Shown here piece after piece: positions 1 through 6,075 of a stretch of 8,801 bases of DNA. Within the stretch, counting starts at the first letter, position 1. Every line of letters begins with the position of its first letter. The notes under the pieces are model-generated. The model was not told the origin of the DNA, ran no database searches, and saw only the letters and a list, made by a program, of their open reading frames with translations. The stretch covers positions 1 through 8,801 of the forward strand of contig DASROJ010000155.1 of the NCBI GenBank assembly GCA_035646975.1, given 5' to 3'. This DNA is from DASROJ01 sp035646975 (GTDB taxonomy: Bacteria > Acidobacteriota > Polarisedimenticolia > JACPZX01 > DASXTC01). Position numbers and translations under genes: made by a program.

Positions 1-1097
1 GGGACGATGACAACGACACCGCACCCGACGCAATCGATTGCGCGCCGCTCAACGCCACGGCTTCCGGCATTCCTTTCGAAGTGGCCGATCTCGACGTCGC
101 GGGGGCGGCGCCAACGGCCATCACCTACACGACGCAGAGCATCGGGTCCGGCACCCGGTACGAGCTGGTCTCGGGGCGGCTCGGCCGGCTGCGGGCGAGC
201 GGGGGTTTCCAGGAGGATTTCTGCCTGGCCTCAACGGTCAACGGCGGCGCGGGGATCGACACCCGTCCCGCACCGCCGCCGGGGGACGGCTGGTTCTATC
301 TCGTGCGTTCCTTCAATGCGTGCGGACGGGGCACGCTCGGCAGCGCGGCGGCGGATGCTCCCGGCGCCGGGGATGTCTGTCCGGCGGGCGTGGTCGACCA
401 GGATTTCGACGGATCCCCCTCCGACCTCGACTGCAACGACAACTCGGCCGCCCAGTCGCCTCTCAATATCGAAATCTGCGACAACCTGGACAACAACTGC
501 AGCCAGGGAGTCGACGAAGGGAACCCCGGTGGCGGGATGACGTGCGGGTCGAACGTCGGCACCTGCTCTTTCGGAACGACCCTCTGCTCCGGCGGATCGA
601 TCGCGTGCGTGGGGGGCGTCGCCCCCGGCCCTGAGCTTTGCGACGGCCTGGACAACGATTGCGACGGAACACCGGACAACCATGTCATCGATACGGACAA
701 CGACGGCCTGGATGACTGCGCCGACCTGGACGACGACAACGACACGGTGGCCGATACGGCGGACTGTGCTGCGCGGGATGCGACAGCCTTCGGTGTCCCG
801 TTCGAGGTGCAGGACCTCGACACGTTCGGCGGATCCCCCACCACGATCAGCTGGACGAACCAGTCGATCGGCTCCGGGACACATTACGACATCGCCACGG
901 GTCAGATATCGGTGATGGGAACGGTTGATTTCGCCACCGGCGGCTGCCTTCCGGCAGTGACGGCCTCCCCGGCGTTCGACTCCGGTGCCGTCCCGCCACC
1001 CGACATCGTCAGGTACTACCTGGTGAAATCGCGCAACGCCTGCGGTCCTGGCACGTACGGCACGGCGGGTCGCGATGCGCACCCGGCCTGCCCCTGA
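1..1097 (+). CDS. Secreted MopE-like / FnIII-like repeat protein, 3' part (5' end outside window)
   Basis: The frame is open from the left edge (first full codon at 3) to TGA at 1095-1097, giving 364 visible residues. The GTG at 81 lies inside a conserved repeat and is not the start. Two copies of a module of about 115 residues (visible residues 1-118 and 243-358) flank a Cys/Asp-rich centre. Each copy opens with an acidic DDDNDT stretch, then PFEV, QSIGSGT, a central Cys, YYLV or FYLV, and NACGxGT. The centre (about 132-226) has Asp/Asn loops and paired CDNLDNNC and CDGLDNDCDG motifs, as in MopE-type metal-binding repeats. A thrombospondin-3-like loop (230-246) follows. I infer an extracellular or surface protein stabilised by Ca2+ and disulfides; its partner or substrate is unknown. 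No catalytic domain or C-terminal sorting signal is visible, and it ends shortly after the last module. Confidence 0.85.
   Translation, partial: DDDNDTAPDAIDCAPLNATASGIPFEVADLDVAGAAPTAITYTTQSIGSGTRYELVSGRLGRLRASGGFQEDFCLASTVNGGAGIDTRPAPPPGDGWFYLVRSFNACGRGTLGSAAADAPGAGDVCPAGVVDQDFDGSPSDLDCNDNSAAQSPLNIEICDNLDNNCSQGVDEGNPGGGMTCGSNVGTCSFGTTLCSGGSIACVGGVAPGPELCDGLDNDCDGTPDNHVIDTDNDGLDDCADLDDDNDTVADTADCAARDATAFGVPFEVQDLDTFGGSPTTISWTNQSIGSGTHYDIATGQISVMGTVDFATGGCLPAVTASPAFDSGAVPPPDIVRYYLVKSRNACGPGTYGTAGRDAHPACP
3..356 (+). repeat. Protein-level tandem module, copy 1
   Basis: First copy of the module of about 115 residues. Shared landmarks with copy 2 are DDDNDT, PFEV-x-DLD, QSIGSGT-x-Y, a central CL, PPP, YLV-x-S-x-NACG and GT-x-G. 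It may begin left of the window. Similarity is clear in protein and only patchy in DNA, so the duplication is not recent. Confidence 0.75.
729..1076 (+). repeat. Protein-level tandem module, copy 2
   Basis: Second copy, offset 242 codons from copy 1 and aligned to it almost without gaps at the start (DDDNDT, PFEVQDLD, QSIGSGT). It ends with the same NACGxGT motif. From memory, such C-terminal modules with a Y-D/E…YLV…NACG-x-GTYG pattern recur in FnIII-like folds of secreted proteins from Acidobacteriota-type genomes; this was not checked. Confidence 0.75.
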
Positions 1098-1132
1098 GTG
1101 CCGCGCTGGGCGCCGGCACCCCTTCCCACTGC

Positions 1133-1161
1133 TTGACTTTGGTCCCGCATTGACTACTCAT
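1133..1161 (+). promoter_or_regulatory. Possible promoter of the zinc-ribbon gene
   Basis: TTGACT (1133-1138) is a good -35 match. A weak -10-like TACTCA/ACTCAT lies 16-17 bp downstream (about 1155-1161), within the 95-bp gap before the small gene. A second TTGACT sits exactly 17 bp after the first (1150-1155). The -10 is poor, so this is only a candidate. Confidence 0.3.
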
Positions 1162-1192
1162 TTCCCCCTGGCACCAGAGGCAAGGAGGCTGC

Positions 1193-1345
1193 ATGGGCAC
1201 CTGTCCAGACTGCGAGGAGAACTTCGAGCTGGAGGAAGACGCGGAGATGGGCGACGTGATCGAATGCCCTAAGTGCAAGGTAAGGCTGGAGATCCAGAAC
1301 GTGTTCCCCGTCACCTTCGATTACGCCCAGGAAGCAGAGGAATAA
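1193..1345 (+). CDS. Small LysW-like zinc-ribbon protein (50 aa)
   Basis: ATG at 1193 to TAA at 1343-1345 encodes 50 residues, with a strong AAGGAGG at 1182-1188, 4 nt before the start. Two CPxC knuckles (Cys4-Pro-Asp-Cys7 and Cys25-Pro-Lys-Cys28) form a four-Cys zinc ribbon, separated by an acidic stretch. The spacing and the LEI-x-(N/S/G) strand after the second knuckle resemble LysW/ArgW, the amino-group carrier proteins of lysine and arginine synthesis via alpha-aminoadipate. In LysW the C-terminal Glu (usually in EDWGE) carries the substrate. Here the tail ends EAEE: the terminal Glu is present but the EDWGE signature is not. No LysX, LysZ or LysY gene is nearby. It could be a divergent carrier or simply a small zinc-ribbon protein of unknown role. 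The ORF is convincing; the function is not settled. Confidence 0.85.
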   Translation: MGTCPDCEENFELEEDAEMGDVIECPKCKVRLEIQNVFPVTFDYAQEAEE

Positions 1346-1368
1346 CGGGGGACCGGCGGAGCACATTG

Positions 1369-1385
1369 CCCGGCTTCCGGCCGGG
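1369..1385 (+). terminator. Short GC hairpin after the zinc-ribbon gene
   Basis: CCCGGC (1369-1374) pairs with GCCGGG (1380-1385) across a TTCCG loop, 23 bp after the stop codon at 1345. No T-run follows, so it would be at best a weak terminator. It directly abuts the -35 box of the kinase promoter and could be regulatory instead. Confidence 0.3.
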
Positions 1386-1414
1386 TTGCTGGAACCCCCG
1401 GGGGGCCATAGATT
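1386..1414 (+). promoter_or_regulatory. Kinase promoter, near-leaderless start
   Basis: TTGCTG (1386-1391), a 17-bp spacer and TAGATT (1409-1414) match the sigma70-type pattern at 3/6 and 4/6 positions. Transcription would be expected to start around 1421-1423, only a few bases before the kinase ATG at 1425. No Shine-Dalgarno sequence lies between the -10 box and the ATG, which fits leaderless or near-leaderless translation. Confidence 0.5.
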
Positions 1415-1424
1415 CTGGCCCCGC

Positions 1425-2879
1425 ATGCCAGATCACCCAAAGAACATCGACAGATACGAAGTCCAGGAGGTCGTCGGCCGCGGCGCGATGGGAGTGGTGT
1501 ATCGGGCGCTCGACCCGGTCATCGGACGCATCGTGGCGCTCAAGACCATCCACCTCAACGACGCTTTGTCCGGACCCCTGCGAGAGGACTCGCAGATCAG
1601 GTTCGCGCGCGAGGCCCGCGCCGCCGGACTGCTGTCTCATCCCAACATCGTGACCGTGTACGACATCGGTGAGATCGACGAAGGCGCCTCCTCGTACATC
1701 GCGATGGAATTCGTGGAAGGCCGGACCCTGCGTCAGGTGGCGCCTCATGGTCAGCGATTGCCGCAGGAAATGGTGCTCGACATGGCGATGCAGATCGCCC
1801 GCGCGCTGGACTACGCCCATCGGCGGGGCGTGGTGCATCGTGACGTCAAGCCGGCCAACATCCTGGTGCGCGAGGACGGCCTGCTGAAGCTCGCCGATTT
1901 CGGTGTGGCGAGGATCGACTCCTCGGACCTGACGCGCACGGGGCAATCCATCGGGTCGCCTTCCTATATCGCCCCCGAAATGCTGCTCGAGCAGCCGGTG
2001 GACGGAAGAGCCGACCTCTTTTCGCTGGGGGTGATTCTCTACGAGCTGCTCACAGGAGAGAAGCCGTTTCGGGGCGAGACCATCGCGGCGCTGTACCACC
2101 AGGTCATCGCGGTCGCTCCCAGGGCCCCCTCCGAGAGAAACGGGGAGGTCCCGCGGGAGTGGGACGAGATCGTCCTCAAGCTCCTGGAGAAGAGTCCGCA
2201 GCGACGCTACGCGTCGGCGTCCAAGCTCATCGAAGACCTGCGGTGCCTCGAGGTGGGCCGACCGCTGACCCACGCGCAGGATCTGGACGCGACGAGACCC
2301 GAGCTCGTGCTCGAGCTGCCCACCCTGGATACGGAGGACGTCCCCGAGGCCCTGCTCGAGCGGGTCATCCTGGAGCATGAAGAGGATGTCTCGGCGGTCA
2401 GCCAGACCACGGGCGGAACATCCTTTCCGCTGCAGATGAAGGCGTTGATGGCGCTGCTGACCATCGCCGGGTTCGCCCTGGTCGTCATCATCGGAGCGTC
2501 GTTCCTGAGGGAACCCTCCGCGACACGCAACGCGCTCGAGAACGAGGCGGCCGCACCCGCCGCCCCTGCCGAGGTGGACATGACGCTGCGATTCGCCCAC
2601 AACCTCAAGGATGGCAGGTTGAGCCTGACGATGGACGGCAAGCCGCTCCTGTCCGAGTCGTTCCACGGAGAAAGATCGCGGATGAGGATGCAGGGAGCGC
2701 TCTCGCGCCACGTCCCGATTCTCGCCGGCAAGCACATGTTCAGAGTGGTGGTCCAGGATGATGGAGGCAGAGTCTGGAACGCGTCATCCCTGCGCGACGT
2801 GCCGGACGTTCCGGACACCACCCTCTTCGTGGAGCTGAAAGGCTTCGTGAAAAAGAGCCTCGATCTCACCTGGTACTGA
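1425..2879 (+). CDS. Membrane-anchored Ser/Thr protein kinase (PknB/Hanks type)
   Basis: 484 residues from ATG 1425; an upstream in-frame TTG (1386) coincides with the -35 box and is less likely. The kinase domain spans about residues 11-280. It has the Gly loop GRGAMGVVY (18-26), ATP-binding Lys40, helix-C Glu63, catalytic HRDVKPAN (138-145, Asp140), DFG (158-160) and APE (183-185), with several Ser/Thr between them for autophosphorylation. All catalytic residues are present, so it should be active. An acidic linker (about 292-322) leads to one hydrophobic helix (about 340-361). An outer domain of about 120 residues (362-484) follows, rich in predicted beta strands and without PASTA, WD40, TPR or other repeats that I recognise. 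It probably senses something outside the membrane and phosphorylates cytoplasmic targets. It ends 4 bp from the converging coiled-coil gene. Confidence 0.95.
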   Translation: MPDHPKNIDRYEVQEVVGRGAMGVVYRALDPVIGRIVALKTIHLNDALSGPLREDSQIRFAREARAAGLLSHPNIVTVYDIGEIDEGASSYIAMEFVEGRTLRQVAPHGQRLPQEMVLDMAMQIARALDYAHRRGVVHRDVKPANILVREDGLLKLADFGVARIDSSDLTRTGQSIGSPSYIAPEMLLEQPVDGRADLFSLGVILYELLTGEKPFRGETIAALYHQVIAVAPRAPSERNGEVPREWDEIVLKLLEKSPQRRYASASKLIEDLRCLEVGRPLTHAQDLDATRPELVLELPTLDTEDVPEALLERVILEHEEDVSAVSQTTGGTSFPLQMKALMALLTIAGFALVVIIGASFLREPSATRNALENEAAAPAAPAEVDMTLRFAHNLKDGRLSLTMDGKPLLSESFHGERSRMRMQGALSRHVPILAGKHMFRVVVQDDGGRVWNASSLRDVPDVPDTTLFVELKGFVKKSLDLTWY

Positions 2880-2883
2880 AAGC

Positions 2884-3180
2884 TCAGACGCTACGCGACC
2901 GAACGGCCCGAATCTTGGTTTCCATGTCGTTCTCGATGCGCGAGCGATCCCGGCGATACGCTTCTTCCACCGCCCGCACCGCCTCGGGATCCCGCAGAGC
3001 GCGGGATTTTGTCAGCTCGGCGTGGTGAAGGATTTCCCTCTCGGCGAGCCGCGCCTGGTACTGCTGCCGTATGCCGGCGATCTCTTCTTTCTGTTTCTGA
3101 TTCAACAGAGGCATCGTCTCGGCGCGCGACATGTCCTGCTTGAGCAGTTTCTCCATCGCGAGTTCGTAGGAGCTCTTCAT
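2884..3180 (-). CDS. Small charged coiled-coil protein (98 aa), unknown function
   Basis: The start is the ATG at 3180, because GGAGGGAA (3186-3193) lies just upstream. An ATG 15 bp further up overlaps that ribosome-binding site and is rejected. The 98 residues are almost all helix-forming and highly charged, with heptad-like spacing from about residue 24 to 95, so a long helix or coiled coil is expected. There is no signal peptide, Cys or membrane segment, so it is probably cytoplasmic. The opening KSSYELAMEKL resembles short hypothetical proteins I recall from several Gram-negative phyla (KSAYELAMERL…), but no function is known to me. It is read from its own strong promoter and converges on the kinase, with 4 bp between stop codons. 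Confidence 0.8.
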   Translation of the reverse strand: MKSSYELAMEKLLKQDMSRAETMPLLNQKQKEEIAGIRQQYQARLAEREILHHAELTKSRALRDPEAVRAVEEAYRRDRSRIENDMETKIRAVRSRSV

Positions 3181-3185
3181 GAGCG

Positions 3186-3193
3186 TTCCCTCC
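3186..3193 (-). promoter_or_regulatory. Ribosome-binding site deciding the coiled-coil start
   Basis: The minus strand reads GGAGGGAA, with the GGAGG core 8 nt before ATG 3180. It selects this ATG over the in-frame ATG at 3195, which overlaps it. Confidence 0.7.
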
Positions 3194-3204
3194 ATCGAGC
3201 AGAC

Positions 3205-3233
3205 ATTATAACCCCGCCCGCGGACGAGGGAAA
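3205..3233 (-). promoter_or_regulatory. Promoter of the coiled-coil gene (perfect TATAAT)
   Basis: On the minus strand, TTTCCC (3233-3228), a 17-bp spacer and a perfect TATAAT (3210-3205) form a sigma70-type promoter. The predicted start is near 3198, leaving a leader of about 18 nt that holds the ribosome-binding site. Confidence 0.6.
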
Positions 3234-3237
3234 TGCA

Positions 3238-3255
3238 CGCTCCGCTGTGGGAGCG
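3238..3255 (-). terminator. Hairpin between the substrate-binding and coiled-coil genes
   Basis: CGCTCC (3238-3243) and GGAGCG (3250-3255) form a 6-bp stem with a 6-base loop, about 35 bp after the stop of the substrate-binding gene. On the minus strand only a short T-run (ATTT) follows. It is a weak candidate terminator placed just before the next promoter. Confidence 0.35.
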
Positions 3256-3290
3256 GGCCCGCGGGCGGGGGTGGTGAGCCCTCGTGGAGC

Positions 3291-4520
3291 CTACTCCTCC
3301 CGTGCGATTCGGACCCGCCCGGCGGTGTCTCCGGCCGGCAGCACCTCACGGAAGCTCCGTGCCTGCAGACGCGTCGTGGTGCCACCCGGCGTCTCGCGGT
3401 CGGGATACGACATGCCGACCTGCGAAGGGTTTGCCTTCCCCTCGACGATGCGCCGCACGATCGTGCCGGCGTAGGCGCCGAGATCCCAGAAACCGGGCAC
3501 GAACGAGAAGATCCTGCCCGGCATGACCATCGACGCATCCGGGACCGCCAGCACGATGTCGTGCCGCTGCGCGAACCGGGTCACCTGCTCGAACCCGTCG
3601 CCGTCCATCGTCCGGGGATCCAGCATGAGCACGATGGCGTCGACCTGCCTGGCCGCGAGCTCATCGAGTGCGGCGCGAATCCCCATCGGATCCTCGCCAT
3701 GGGCGCGATGGCTGCGGTGGAGGTGCGCGGCCACCAAATCCATTCCGGCGGCGCCGGCGATCTGTTTTGCCTCGCGGAACGTCCGTCCCATCCGATGCGG
3801 GTCGTAAATCGTGCCAATGCGTCGGGCCTCCGGCATCAGGTGCCTGAGGTGCTCAATCTGCCGATCGAAGCCTCCGTTGAGCGGCACGCCGCACAGGTTC
3901 GCCGCGATGAGATCCGCATCCATCGGGGCGGGCACCATCGAATAGACCACGGGCACATCCTGGATGTGCCGACGCGCGAGTCGCGCCGCGACATCACCGA
4001 TGGCCAGCACCACGCTCGGCTTGAGATCGAGGCGCGCGGTGAGCAGGCGCACGGTCTCGGGACCGGTGTCCTTGACCATGAGGGTCGAGACATGACCGGG
4101 CATGGTCGACACGGCGCCTTCCAGCGCGATCTGGTGGTAGGGCACGTCGGCCTCGATGAGCGCGAGAATCTCATGCTCACCCGGTGGCCGCAGTGTGAAG
4201 TCGACCCCGACCGCGGTGGAGCGGCGCGATTCGTAACCGACGTACAGCAGCGAGGTGCGGCCTGGCGTGGCGGCCTTCATCGTGAGCGGCTGGTTGCCGG
4301 GAACCGCGGGGAACCAGTACCTGCCGTCACGATCCGTGGTCGCTTCCTGACTTCCCTGGATGCGGGGGCCCGACAAAGTCACCAGCGCCCCTTTCAATGG
4401 AACTCCCCGTTCATCCGTCACCCGCCCGGAGACCAGCCCAACCTCCTGGGAGAGGGTCGAGAGGGTCGCCCCGACGAGCACCACTGCAAAGATCAAAGCA
4501 CGGTGCAAGAGCGCGTACAT
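3291..4520 (-). CDS. ABC-type substrate-binding protein (COG2984/PF04392 type) with N-terminal carboxypeptidase-regulatory-like domain
   Basis: The start is ATG 4520, with GAGGAGG (4533-4527) 6 nt upstream; the longer reading from 4604 lacks a signal peptide at its start. Of the 409 residues, 1-25 form a signal peptide. About 27-112 is a carboxypeptidase-regulatory-like beta domain (VSGRVTDERGVPLKGA, then DRDGRYWFPAVPG). About 115-400 matches the uncharacterised ABC_sub_bind/TrpX-like family: VVLAIGDVAARLA (170-182), DVPVVYSMV (188-196), the LMPEARRIGTIYDP turn (228-241) and DAIVLMLDP (294-302). The usual NVTG segment is degenerate (NGGF). Family members feed ABC importers, but no permease or ATPase gene is adjacent. 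With the extra domain it may act as a periplasmic sensor or scaffold. The N-terminal domain is unusual for this family, which usually starts directly after the signal peptide. Confidence 0.88.
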   Translation of the reverse strand: MYALLHRALIFAVVLVGATLSTLSQEVGLVSGRVTDERGVPLKGALVTLSGPRIQGSQEATTDRDGRYWFPAVPGNQPLTMKAATPGRTSLLYVGYESRRSTAVGVDFTLRPPGEHEILALIEADVPYHQIALEGAVSTMPGHVSTLMVKDTGPETVRLLTARLDLKPSVVLAIGDVAARLARRHIQDVPVVYSMVPAPMDADLIAANLCGVPLNGGFDRQIEHLRHLMPEARRIGTIYDPHRMGRTFREAKQIAGAAGMDLVAAHLHRSHRAHGEDPMGIRAALDELAARQVDAIVLMLDPRTMDGDGFEQVTRFAQRHDIVLAVPDASMVMPGRIFSFVPGFWDLGAYAGTIVRRIVEGKANPSQVGMSYPDRETPGGTTTRLQARSFREVLPAGDTAGRVRIAREE

Positions 4521-4526
4521 GGTCCG

Positions 4527-4533
4527 CCTCCTC
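4527..4533 (-). promoter_or_regulatory. Ribosome-binding site of the substrate-binding gene
   Basis: GAGGAGG on the minus strand, 6 nt before ATG 4520, is the strongest Shine-Dalgarno site in the window and fixes the start. Confidence 0.8.
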
Positions 4534-4570
4534 GGAAAAGGTTGACGATGATGGGAGCTGTATGCGCGAG

Positions 4571-4600
4571 AGTCTGCGCCCCCTGCCCTCGGAATGTCAA
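4571..4600 (-). promoter_or_regulatory. Possible promoter of the substrate-binding gene
   Basis: The minus strand carries a perfect TTGACA (4600-4595), then 18 bp and a weak CAGACT (4576-4571), which would give a leader of about 40 nt before ATG 4520. An alternative -10, TAAAAT (4608-4603), has no good -35. Only the TTGACA is convincing. Confidence 0.3.
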
Positions 4601-4752
4601 ACATTTTATGAAACGTTCTGAAAATGAACGGATCAGTGCGGGCAGTTACGAAAGTTATTGATTGATCGCGAATTCAACCTCGCCGCGCGATATTTCCGGC
4701 GGTGCGCAGGTTTTGGCTCGTCACGCTGGGCGGTCGTCCGGCACCCGGCTCC

Positions 4753-4781
4753 GTGGCAGGGGCGGCGATCTGCATTACAGT
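4753..4781 (+). promoter_or_regulatory. Probable promoter of the M48 protease gene
   Basis: GTGGCA (4753-4758), a 17-bp spacer and TACAGT (4776-4781) each match the sigma70 consensus at 4/6 positions. Transcription would start near 4788, giving a leader of about 28 nt that contains AGGGGAA (4803-4809) before ATG 4816. Confidence 0.45.
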
Positions 4782-4815
4782 GTTGCCATGCGGTGGTTGG
4801 ACAGGGGAACAGACG

Positions 4816-5643
4816 ATGCTCAACTCAATCCGGATACCTGGACTTGTCATGCTCGCGCTGAGTGGCGCGGGTATCATCGCCTGCAGCGCAGGACAGCGGG
4901 CGCAAACCGAGACGACGCTTGCCCGGACGCTGATCTCGGATGAGCAGGGCAACCAGATCGGCGCGCAGGTTCATGAGGATCTCGCGGCGAAGGGTGTCAA
5001 GTACGTCAACGACGCCACCGTCACCCAGTACGTGGAAGGGATCGCATCGAGGATCTTCGCGCTCGCTGCAAAGGATCGCCCCGGTGTCGACTTCAAGGTT
5101 CATCTGATTGCCGATCCGAACACGGTCAATGCGTTCGCGACCCCCGGCGGGCACATCTACGTCTACTCGGGGCTGCTGCTCACCGCGGACAACGAGGCCG
5201 AGCTGGCGGGTGTGATGGCGCACGAATCAGGACACATCGCGGGCCGGCACGTCGAGCGGGCCATGGTGAACGCCTACGGATTCCAGGCGCTGGCCGCCGC
5301 CGCACTTGGGCAGAACCCATCGATGGCGCAACAGCTGGCCGCCAGCATCGCCGGGACAGGTCTGCTGCGCGCCCACAGTCGCAGCGAGGAGACCGAAGCC
5401 GACGAGTACGGGGCCCGGTACATCAGCAAGCTCGACTATGATCCCCGCGCGATGATCACCTTCTTCGAGAAGCTCGAGAAGTCGGAGGCCGGCCAGCCCA
5501 GGGCTCTGGCATGGCTGAGCACCCATCCGCTCACGCCCGACCGGATCGATCACCTCAGGTCGTATATCAGGAACAACAAGCTGCACGGGACAAACCTGGG
5601 AGAGCAGCGGCATCGGGAGATCAAGCAGCGTCTCGGCTCATGA
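4816..5643 (+). CDS. M48-family zinc metalloprotease, lipoprotein
   Basis: ATG 4816 is preceded by AGGGGAA (4803-4809) and begins a lipoprotein signal peptide. A longer reading frame from 4702 runs through the promoter and is rejected. Of the 275 residues, 1-22 are hydrophobic with lipobox GIIAC and lipidated Cys23. Ser at +2 would favour outer-membrane sorting under proteobacterial Lol rules. The peptidase domain (about 60-255) has the zinc site HESGH (136-140) and the third ligand Glu194 in ETEADEYGA, plus the HP motif STHPLTPDRI (235-244). This is the layout of LoiP/BepA-type M48 proteases, which trim or degrade misfolded envelope proteins. It is shorter than BepA and lacks TPR repeats, so it is closer to LoiP or YcaL. 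The gene stands alone, and its stop overlaps the end of the converging thioesterase gene by 6 bp. Confidence 0.93.
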   Translation: MLNSIRIPGLVMLALSGAGIIACSAGQRAQTETTLARTLISDEQGNQIGAQVHEDLAAKGVKYVNDATVTQYVEGIASRIFALAAKDRPGVDFKVHLIADPNTVNAFATPGGHIYVYSGLLLTADNEAELAGVMAHESGHIAGRHVERAMVNAYGFQALAAAALGQNPSMAQQLAASIAGTGLLRAHSRSEETEADEYGARYISKLDYDPRAMITFFEKLEKSEAGQPRALAWLSTHPLTPDRIDHLRSYIRNNKLHGTNLGEQRHREIKQRLGS

Positions 5644-6054
5644 CGGGGCGCATCGCTCGAAAAGCTCCCGATACCTCCGCGGCAGCTCGACCGGTCGAAG
5701 CGTCGCCATGTCGACACAGACCACCGTCTGCCGGCTCAGGATGCAGGCGTCGTCATCGCCGCGCCGCGTCGCGGTGAACTCGAGCTCCACCGAGCTGCGT
5801 CCGATGCGGGGTATGGCGATCGAGATGGTGAGTGTATCGCCGTACCGGATTGGCCTGAGGAACTCGGTCTCCACGCGGACGGTCGGAAAACCGATCTTGT
5901 CCCGGTCGAGAACCTCGGGGTAGGGCGTGCCGACGAACTCCTCGAAGAACTCTTCGAAGGCGATGTGGAGGTAGTGATACAGGTTCGGGTAATAGGCGAT
6001 ACCCGCATGGTCGATGTCGCCGAAGCGCACTTTCACCGTCGTCGAATAGCTCAC
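5638..6054 (-). CDS. 4HBT-type acyl-CoA thioesterase
   Basis: 138 residues of a single hotdog domain, the usual length. The N-terminal FGDIDHAGIAYYPN (11-24) matches the 4-hydroxybenzoyl-CoA thioesterase signature (FGDxDPAGIV-x-Y/F-PN). Asp15 corresponds to the catalytic Asp17 of the Pseudomonas enzyme. It hydrolyses acyl- or aroyl-CoA to the free acid and CoA in the cytoplasm; YbgC-like roles cannot be excluded. The start is GTG 6054, since no in-frame ATG exists between it and the TGA of the preceding gene, and the ribosome-binding site is weak (GAGC). It lies 21 bp after the creatininase-family gene, in the same reading frame, and is the last gene of the operon. The pairing with a benzoate-CoA ligase-type gene favours an aromatic or related CoA ester as substrate. 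Confidence 0.92.
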   Translation of the reverse strand: MSYSTTVKVRFGDIDHAGIAYYPNLYHYLHIAFEEFFEEFVGTPYPEVLDRDKIGFPTVRVETEFLRPIRYGDTLTISIAIPRIGRSSVELEFTATRRGDDDACILSRQTVVCVDMATLRPVELPRRYRELFERCAPS

Positions 6055-6075
6055 GGGCAGCTCATGATGCCGCGC

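Larger units (their letters stand above)
4521..4815. other. Divergent intergenic region, partly AT-rich
   Basis: This region separates the divergently transcribed substrate-binding and M48 genes. The stretch at about 4595-4695 is clearly richer in A/T than the surrounding coding DNA (for example GTCAAACATTTTATGAAACG at 4596-4615). Candidate promoters for both directions are listed separately. Short reading frames here have no ribosome-binding site or recognisable product. I see no RNA gene or riboswitch. Confidence 0.6.

Noticed and set aside
231..1082. Minus-strand frame opposite the repeat protein
   Set aside because: Arg/Val-rich shadow; the plus strand shows clear internal repeats and metal-binding motifs.
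1395..1405. CCCCCGGGGGG palindrome before the kinase as a terminator or operator
   Set aside because: It lies in the spacer between the -35 and -10 boxes, has no loop, and GC runs of this length are common in such DNA.
1311..2735. 474-codon minus-strand frame opposite the kinase
   Set aside because: Antisense shadow. The kinase on the plus strand has every catalytic motif, and the shadow has low-complexity Arg/Gly-rich composition.
3253..3262. GCGGGCCCGC palindrome as a regulator binding site
   Set aside because: A single GC-only palindrome in GC-rich DNA with no second copy nearby is not evidence of an operator.
4521..4604. N-terminal extension of the substrate-binding protein from 4604
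   Set aside because: It would bury the signal peptide behind 28 residues. GAGGAGG at 4533-4527 fixes ATG 4520.
3561..4661. 366-codon plus-strand frame opposite the substrate-binding gene
   Set aside because: No domain or convincing start, and the minus strand has a signal peptide, a strong ribosome-binding site and family motifs.
4702..4815. N-terminal extension of the M48 protease from 4702
   Set aside because: It passes through the likely promoter. The start at 4816 has a ribosome-binding site and begins a proper lipoprotein signal.
4788..4943. Small frame starting ATGCGGTGG near the predicted M48 transcript start, as a leader peptide
   Set aside because: No ribosome-binding site, out of frame with the protease, no recognisable sequence; likely chance.
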